From Vibrio gazogenes (GTDB lineage Bacteria; Pseudomonadota; Gammaproteobacteria; Enterobacterales; Vibrionaceae): a stretch of 64,000 nt of DNA. The translations under genes and the position numbers were made by a program. Of the stretch, positions 58,822-64,000 are shown piece after piece. Below the pieces are notes generated by a model. It was not told the DNA's origin. It saw nothing but the letters and a program-made list of their open reading frames with translations, and ran no database searches. The stretch lies in assembly GCF_023920225.1 (NCBI RefSeq), contig NZ_CP092587.1, positions 3,437,709 through 3,501,708 of the forward strand, in the 5' to 3' direction. Every line of letters begins with the position of its first letter. Position 1 is the first letter of the stretch.

Positions 58822-59715
58822 TTATGACTCTAGTTTTGCAGTTAATGATTGCAATATTTCTTCCAAAGCTTGGCTGTCAGCAACACTGATGGTGATTTTC
58901 CCCTGCCCTTTATCAGAAAGGTTCACAGAAACCTTAGCCTGCAGCATTTCACCCAATCTATCAGATAAATTCAATGCCTGATTCGTTACAATAGGTTTCT
59001 GTATTTCAGGTTTCGGTGACAGTGTTTTTTTGACCAGTTGCTCTGTCTGACGAACGGTTAACTGCTTTTTCGCGACCTGACTGGCAATCTCAGCCTGAGC
59101 CTCTCCCTCTAACATCAACAACGCCCGCGCATGACCCATTTCTATTTTTTTCTCAGCAACCAAAGATTTGACAACCTCATCGAGCTGATTCAGGCGCAAT
59201 AAATTTGTCACCGTTGTTCGGGATTTACCAATCGCATCCGCAACTTGCTGATGCGTCAGTTTAAACTCGTCTTGCAATCGCTCCAGCGCTTGAGCTTCTT
59301 CAATCGCGTTCAGATCTTCCCGCTGAATATTCTCAATCAGGGCCATGGCAATTGCAGCACGATCTTCCACATGTTTGACTAAACAAGGGACTTGCTTGAG
59401 ACCTGCGTGTCTGGCAGCTCGCCACCGCCGTTCTCCGGCAATAATTTCATAATTTCCGTTATCAATCGGCCGCACTACGATCGGTTGGATAATTCCCTGC
59501 GCCTGAATCGAAGCCGATAGCTCCTCCAAGGTTTCAGGAGAGACATCTTTCCGGGGTTGGTATACACCGGGTCTCAAGTGGGTAATAGAAATTTCAGCCA
59601 ATTCGCCGTCAGATGACATAGTTTGACTCTGGGTCGCTACTTGTTGCTTTTCTCTTGCCATAGAACTTGTCGAAAGCAACGCATCCAAGCCCTTTCCTAA
59701 ACCACGTTTAGACAT
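58822..59715 (-). CDS. parB: Chromosome partitioning protein ParB
   Basis: The 297-residue protein has the ParB/Spo0J N-terminal CTPase domain with GERRWRAARHAGL, then ENIQREDLNAIEEAQALERL and the HTH THQQVADAIGKSRTTVTNLLRLNQL. The C-terminus dimerises. It loads at parS; two exact sites occur at 26008 and 29862. It is 20 bases after parA. Confidence 0.97.
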   Translation of the reverse strand: MSKRGLGKGLDALLSTSSMAREKQQVATQSQTMSSDGELAEISITHLRPGVYQPRKDVSPETLEELSASIQAQGIIQPIVVRPIDNGNYEIIAGERRWRAARHAGLKQVPCLVKHVEDRAAIAMALIENIQREDLNAIEEAQALERLQDEFKLTHQQVADAIGKSRTTVTNLLRLNQLDEVVKSLVAEKKIEMGHARALLMLEGEAQAEIASQVAKKQLTVRQTEQLVKKTLSPKPEIQKPIVTNQALNLSDRLGEMLQAKVSVNLSDKGQGKITISVADSQALEEILQSLTAKLES

Positions 59716-59735
59716 GTAAGCGGATTCCTTTTTGA

Positions 59736-60509
59736 TTATGCAATGACTTCATCTCGGCGCAACATCTCTCCGGCTAATGCAAGGTAAGCCTTGGCACCAA
59801 CAGAATATTTATCGTAATACATTGCTGGTTTACCATGACTTGGCGCTTCGGCAAGACGAACATTACGTGGGATAACGGTACGATACACTTTATCACCAAA
59901 GTGCTGTTTTAATTGATCGGATACCTCATTGGAGAGTCGATTACGAGGATCGTACATCGTTCTCAGTAACCCTTCGATTTTCAGATTACTATTCACAACA
60001 GCTGCCAACTTACTAATGGTATCCATCAGGGCCGTTAATCCCTCAAGCGCGAAATACTCACATTGCATTGGTACTAAAACAGAATCCGCAGCAGCCATCG
60101 CATTGATTGTAAGGAGGTTAAGAGAGGGAGGACAATCAATAAAGATGAAATCATAGTTATCACGAACCGAAGAGAGTACGTTTTTCAGCCGGACTTCACG
60201 GGCAAAAACTTCCATCAGCTTTATTTCCGCAGCCGTCACATCACCGTTTGCAGCAATCAGATGATAACGGCCAGTTGTCTTTTGACAGACCACTTCCTGA
60301 AACGGAACTTCCTCAACTAATAAATCGTAAGCGGTATAATCGATCTGATACTTATCAATACCGCTTGCCATTGTTGCGTTGCCTTGCGGGTCAAGATCAA
60401 TCACTAATATCTTACGCTTCGTTGCCGCCATGGAGGCGGCAAGATTGACACAAGTCGTTGTTTTACCAACACCGCCTTTTTGGTTGGCGATTGCTACTAT
60501 TTTTCCCAC
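59736..60509 (-). CDS. parA: Chromosome partitioning ATPase ParA
   Basis: The 257-residue ATPase begins MGKIVAIANQKGGVGKTTTCVNLAASMA, the deviant Walker A. DFIFIDCPPSLNLLTINAMAA is Walker B. It segregates the origin region with ParB. It lies 15 bases after rsmG. Confidence 0.97.
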   Translation of the reverse strand: MGKIVAIANQKGGVGKTTTCVNLAASMAATKRKILVIDLDPQGNATMASGIDKYQIDYTAYDLLVEEVPFQEVVCQKTTGRYHLIAANGDVTAAEIKLMEVFAREVRLKNVLSSVRDNYDFIFIDCPPSLNLLTINAMAAADSVLVPMQCEYFALEGLTALMDTISKLAAVVNSNLKIEGLLRTMYDPRNRLSNEVSDQLKQHFGDKVYRTVIPRNVRLAEAPSHGKPAMYYDKYSVGAKAYLALAGEMLRRDEVIA

Positions 60510-60524
60510 GGCATGCCTCGTTGT

Positions 60525-61157
60525 CTATTCCTTGCGCGATAAGATTACAAGATGACGCTCACCTTCGAGTTCAGGAACGGCTAAAGATTGGATATCCGTC
60601 ACAAAACACCATTCAGGAAGCGAATCTATCTCATCATGCGGTAATTGTCCTTTCAATGCCAAAAAAACACCTCCATCCGCTTTGGGGAGATGATGACACC
60701 AATTTACCATATCTACCATGGAAGCAAATGCTCTGCTGAGCACACCATCAAATTTATCTTCTGGTTGGAAATCTTCAACTCGGCTTTGAACCGGTGTCAC
60801 GTTATGAATATTCAATTCATAAATCACCTGTTTAATAAACCGAATCCGTTTTCCTAAACTATCCAGCAGAGTAAAGCACTTATCAGGGTTCATAATCGCA
60901 AGTGGAATACCGGGCAAACCTGGCCCTGTTCCGACATCGATAAAGTGATTACCGGGTAAGTGAGGACTTACAACGATACTATCCATGATATGTTTCACCA
61001 ACATGTCTTCCGGATCACGAACCGACGTCAAATTATAAGCTTTATTCCACTTATTCAAGCGCTCGACATATCCGAGCAAAAGCGTCATCTGATGTTCACT
61101 TACCGTGAGATCTGTCTGTGCAATCAATTGCGTCAGACGTGCTGCCAGCGTCCCCAT
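60525..61157 (-). CDS. rsmG: 16S rRNA (guanine527-N7)-methyltransferase
   Basis: The ATG at 61157 gives 210 residues, [23 protein letters not shown]; the longer frame runs into mnm[27 protein letters not shown] and [18 protein letters not shown] (SAM site) are typical. It modifies G527 of 16S rRNA. It starts one base after the mnmG stop. Confidence 0.96.
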   Translation of the reverse strand: MGTLAARLTQLIAQTDLTVSEHQMTLLLGYVERLNKWNKAYNLTSVRDPEDMLVKHIMDSIVVSPHLPGNHFIDVGTGPGLPGIPLAIMNPDKCFTLLDSLGKRIRFIKQVIYELNIHNVTPVQSRVEDFQPEDKFDGVLSRAFASMVDMVNWCHHLPKADGGVFLALKGQLPHDEIDSLPEWCFVTDIQSLAVPELEGERHLVILSRKE

Positions 61158-61158
61158 G

Positions 61159-63054
61159 TTATGCCGCCTCTCCCTTCTTAAGCATGCCATTTTTCTTGAG
61201 ATACACCAGCAAAATAGAAATAGCTGCCGGCGTAACACCCGAAATACGTGATGCGATACCAACCGTTTCCGGTTTTGCCGCATTCAGTTTTAGCACCACT
61301 TCATTCGATAACCCTTTGACAAGGCTATAGTCGAGATCAATCGGTAGTTTGGTATTTTCATGACGCAGTGATTTTTCGATTTCATCTTTCTGCCGCTGAA
61401 TATACCCCTCATACTTGACCTGAATTTCAACCTGCTCAGCGGCCTGATGATCATCTAATGCCGGGGAATACTGCGGTAAGCTTGTCAGTAAATCATAGGT
61501 CATTTCCGGGCGACGTAATAAATCTTCGCCGCTGGCTTCTCTGGAAATCGGTGTTTTGAGCATCTCATTCAGAGATTCAACCCCTGTAGATTCGGGGTTG
61601 ACCCAGATATCCTTCAAGCGTTGACGCTCAAGAGCCATATTTTCGATTTTTTGGTTGAAACGAGCCCAACGTTCATCATCAACCAAACCAAGTTCGCGAC
61701 CTTTTTCAGTCAAACGCAAGTCAGCATTATCTTCTCGGAGTAACAGACGATATTCAGCGCGCGAGGTAAACATTCGGTAAGGTTCGCTGGTACCGAGTGT
61801 TGATAGATCATCGATCAGTACGCCCATGTAGGCTTGATCACGACGCGGACTCCAGCCTTCTTTCTCTTGAGCATACAAACTCGCATTCAAACCTGCCATC
61901 AAACCTTGTGCAGCCGCTTCTTCGTAACCCGTTGTCCCGTTGATCTGTCCGGCAAAAAACAGCCCTTGAATAAATTTGGTTTCATAGGTCTGTTTTAAAT
62001 CACGCGGATCAAAGAAATCATATTCAATGGCATATCCCGGACGAACAATATGCGCGTTTTCAAAACCTTGCATCGAACGCACGATCTGCACCTGAACATC
62101 AAACGGTAAGCTGGTGGAGATCCCGTTTGGATATAATTCGGTTGTTGTTAAGCCTTCCGGTTCAATAAAGATCTGATGACTATTTTTGTCAGCAAACCGC
62201 ATCACCTTATCTTCGATTGACGGACAGTAACGTGGACCAATCCCTTCAATCACACCGGCATACATCGGACTACGATCCAAATTATTGCGGATCACATCGT
62301 GAGTTTTCTCATTGGTATAAGTGATATAGCACGGGATCTGATGCGGATGCTGATCACGGCGACCTAAAAATGAAAAGATCGGCGTTGGATCATCACCATG
62401 TTGTACCGCTAACTGCGAAAAATCGACAGTACGAGCATCGATCCGAGGTGGGGTTCCTGTTTTTAAACGATCAACCCGGAATGGTAGTTCACGTAAACGC
62501 TGAGCCAGTGCGATCGATGGTGGATCACCTGCGCGGCCACCAGAATAATTTTCCATCCCGATATGGATCTTGCCACCCAGAAATGTGCCCACAGTGAGTA
62601 CTACCGCTTTCGCGTGGAATTTGAGCCCCATTTGGGTTACTACGCCGATCACGCGATCCTGTTCGACGATCAGATCATCGGCTGCTTGCTGGAACAACAT
62701 CAGATTCGGGGTATTTTCTAATGCATGACGTACATACGCTTTGTATAACGCTCGATCTGCCTGAGCTCTTGTTGCTCGAACAGCCGGACCTTTTGAAGCG
62801 TTCAGCGTTCTGAACTGAATACCTGCATGATCGATCGCTTGAGCCATAAGCCCACCTAAAGCATCAACCTCTTTAACCAGATGACCTTTCCCGATCCCAC
62901 CAATGGCTGGATTGCATGACATTTGTCCTAATGTGTCAATATTATGTGTTAGGAGTAATGTTTTTTGTCCTGTGCGTGCAGATGAGAGAGCGGCTTCCGT
63001 TCCAGCGTGACCGCCACCAACCACAATGACGTCAAAATTTTCGTGATAAAGCAT
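61159..63054 (-). CDS. mnmG: tRNA uridine-5-carboxymethylaminomethyl modification enzyme
   Basis: The 631-residue flavoprotein opens [32 protein letters not shown] and has [29 protein letters not shown] and [18 protein letters not shown]. With MnmE it makes the wobble uridine modification. It is the classical neighbour of oriC. The C-terminal helical domain is intact. Confidence 0.97.
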   Translation of the reverse strand: MLYHENFDVIVVGGGHAGTEAALSSARTGQKTLLLTHNIDTLGQMSCNPAIGGIGKGHLVKEVDALGGLMAQAIDHAGIQFRTLNASKGPAVRATRAQADRALYKAYVRHALENTPNLMLFQQAADDLIVEQDRVIGVVTQMGLKFHAKAVVLTVGTFLGGKIHIGMENYSGGRAGDPPSIALAQRLRELPFRVDRLKTGTPPRIDARTVDFSQLAVQHGDDPTPIFSFLGRRDQHPHQIPCYITYTNEKTHDVIRNNLDRSPMYAGVIEGIGPRYCPSIEDKVMRFADKNSHQIFIEPEGLTTTELYPNGISTSLPFDVQVQIVRSMQGFENAHIVRPGYAIEYDFFDPRDLKQTYETKFIQGLFFAGQINGTTGYEEAAAQGLMAGLNASLYAQEKEGWSPRRDQAYMGVLIDDLSTLGTSEPYRMFTSRAEYRLLLREDNADLRLTEKGRELGLVDDERWARFNQKIENMALERQRLKDIWVNPESTGVESLNEMLKTPISREASGEDLLRRPEMTYDLLTSLPQYSPALDDHQAAEQVEIQVKYEGYIQRQKDEIEKSLRHENTKLPIDLDYSLVKGLSNEVVLKLNAAKPETVGIASRISGVTPAAISILLVYLKKNGMLKKGEAA

Positions 63055-63149
63055 GAACCGACCTCAGATATTCAGATCTGTGTAAGAAATAAAAGAGCCG
63101 CATTCTACCTTTTTTATCGCCGTTAGAAAATTGATTTTGTGCTTTTACA

Positions 63150-63425
63150 CATGATCCTTGAGCCTTATAAATATATAAGATCTTTATATAGATCTTTTTA
63201 TTAGATCTACTATTAAGGGAGCGGATCTTTGTGGATAAAGCCAAAATGATCAACATGATCATCAGCTTCAGGACGATCACTTACTGTGATCAAGCATTGA
63301 TCAGATCGAGGATTAGCTGGGATCAAAAATAGTACTTATACACAACCCCTCGGGGAGTGCAAAGTTATTATTGGGATAACTATAGCTTCTTCACTGGATC
63401 TTTCTGTATTTATCCACAGATAATT
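63150..63425. other. oriC: Replication origin oriC of chromosome 1
   Basis: Three tandem 13-mer-like GATCT-plus-AT elements start at 63179, 63191 and 63204, after the AT-rich run AAATATATAAG. DnaA boxes follow: TGTGGATAA at 63230 (R1, inverted), TTATACACA at 63336, TGGGATAA at 63372 and TTATCCACA at 63410. More than ten GATC sites lie between 63150 and 63400, suited to SeqA and Dam. The location between mnmG and mioC is the classical one. Confidence 0.93.
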
Positions 63426-63819
63426 TGAACCTAAAAATGGCAAGGAGTGAGTGATCAACGTTTCAATCCGAAAGTGCTGCTTATGCAGTTGATCTGAATA
63501 GATGGGCTCTCCTGCTCCCTTTTGGGGGAAGATCTTAACGTGGTTTCACGTCATTTAACGTCTGGCAAAATATTCTTGTTTCATATTCACTGATGAATGA
63601 ATGATTATTTAAATGAATAAAATCAATTGGTTATTTTAATTAAAGCATGATATTCATTACGATAGCACAAAGAGGATTGTCAGTAATTTTAACGCAATCG
63701 GTTGTGATTCATCGTGTGGAAAAGCTTGGGAGTTATTTCACAGGGCAGCTTTACTACCCTGTGGGTAACTACTTATACACCGTTGGCTCTATGTATGGTT
63801 TATTTTATGTGCCACTGGA
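63426..63819. other. Gene-free interval between oriC and mioC
   Basis: This AT-rich interval holds a hairpin at 63739-63763 and a TTATACAC sequence near 63773 that resembles a DnaA box. No gene was recognised; open frames on the plus strand are shadows. Confidence 0.55.
63739..63763 (-). terminator. Hairpin downstream of mioC
   Basis: CACAGGG (63739-63745) and CCCTGTG (63757-63763) form a 7-bp stem around an 11-base loop, about 57 bases past the mioC stop. On the minus strand a short AT-rich tract follows. It would limit mioC transcription into oriC. Confidence 0.45.
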
Positions 63820-64000
63820 TTATGTATTGAACTGTTCAATATGCTGGGTGAGCCACTCCCCGGCGGCATCTTCCGGAACCGGATGCTCAATAATATCAAT
63901 CGTACAACAGTCAGTCAGAGGCGTCGCACCGATATCAAGCATTAGTTCGTAAGCATGTTTTCCTGCGGCGCAGAATGTGTCATAGCTGGAATCGCCAATC
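63820..64000 (-). CDS. mioC: FMN-binding protein MioC, C-terminal part only
   Basis: The visible 59 residues read [25 protein letters not shown] and end [21 protein letters not shown]. The GDSSYDTFC stretch is the flavodoxin-fold motif of MioC, and its place beside oriC agrees. The N-terminus lies beyond the window. MioC is a flavodoxin linked to biotin synthase and cell-chain formation. Confidence 0.9.
   Translation of the reverse strand, partial: IGDSSYDTFCAAGKHAYELMLDIGATPLTDCCTIDIIEHPVPEDAAGEWLTQHIEQFNT

Noticed and set aside
63541-63560. GTTTCACGTC near oriC as a third parS
   Set aside because: Only the left half and centre match; the right arm is wrong.
63647-63952. 101-codon plus-strand frame near the right edge
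   Set aside because: It is antisense to mioC and crosses its terminator region.

Overview
This window is chromosome 1 of a Vibrio or close Vibrionaceae relative, around the replication origin. The evidence is the gene order mioC | oriC | mnmG-rsmG-parA-parB | atpIBEFHAGDC | glmU | fadBA | yigZ-trkH-hemG | rRNA operon, and the uspB-ftnA/uspA, asnC, rsmJ and thiCEFSGH groups found near the origin of gammaproteobacteria. Two perfect parS palindromes lie 30-34 kb from parAB. The species cannot be fixed from the sequence alone.

Layout. 1-669 is the N-terminal part of an unidentified protein with a MIX-like motif (possible type VI secretion effector). 923-2584 is a WYL regulator, VOC protein and EVE protein run, with a perfect 12-bp inverted repeat upstream. 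2899-3549 is a Rossmann-fold oxidoreductase. 3550-4900 is unstable accessory DNA with a seven-repeat CRISPR array and no cas genes in the window. 4902-10267 is a carbohydrate island: a divergent GntR/UTRA regulator, FGGY kinase, D-2-hydroxyacid dehydrogenase, class II aldolase and two membrane proteins matching the membrane halves of the glucitol PTS permease. The PTS phosphotransfer domains are missing, so the substrate should enter free and be phosphorylated by the kinase.

10422-16542 is core housekeeping and stress DNA (YhiN-type flavoprotein, uspB, ftnA, uspA, an EamA exporter, rsmJ, asnC, and a short protein like the H-NS oligomerisation domain). 16794-18590 is an aminopeptidase P. 18820-25750 is a glycine-betaine module: betI-betB-betA followed by a choline ABC importer, which together import choline and oxidise it to the osmoprotectant betaine. 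26054-32778 is the thiamine operon thiC-thiE-thiF-thiS-thiG-thiH under a TPP riboswitch; its ThiE has a large N-terminal extension and one parS lies in its coding sequence. crcB follows, then a GH43 glycosidase with a GPH sugar symporter.

36300-43862 is a complete minus-strand rRNA operon: two promoters, boxA, 16S, tRNA-Glu, tRNA-Lys, tRNA-Val, 23S, 5S, tRNA-Asp and terminator. Beyond it is a decayed second copy of the tRNA-Asp/terminator unit, split by an IS630-family element with a frameshifted transposase. 43942-50145 holds hemG, trkH, yigZ and the fatty-acid oxidation pair fadB-fadA. 50276-58673 is glmU and the F1Fo ATP synthase operon. 58822-63054 is parB, parA, rsmG and mnmG. 63150-63420 is oriC and the window ends inside mioC.

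The strongest candidate for something undescribed is the 4902-10267 island, with a PTS-derived but apparently PTS-independent transporter coupled to a soluble kinase. Next are the orphan CRISPR array, the H-NS-like short protein and the ThiE extension.
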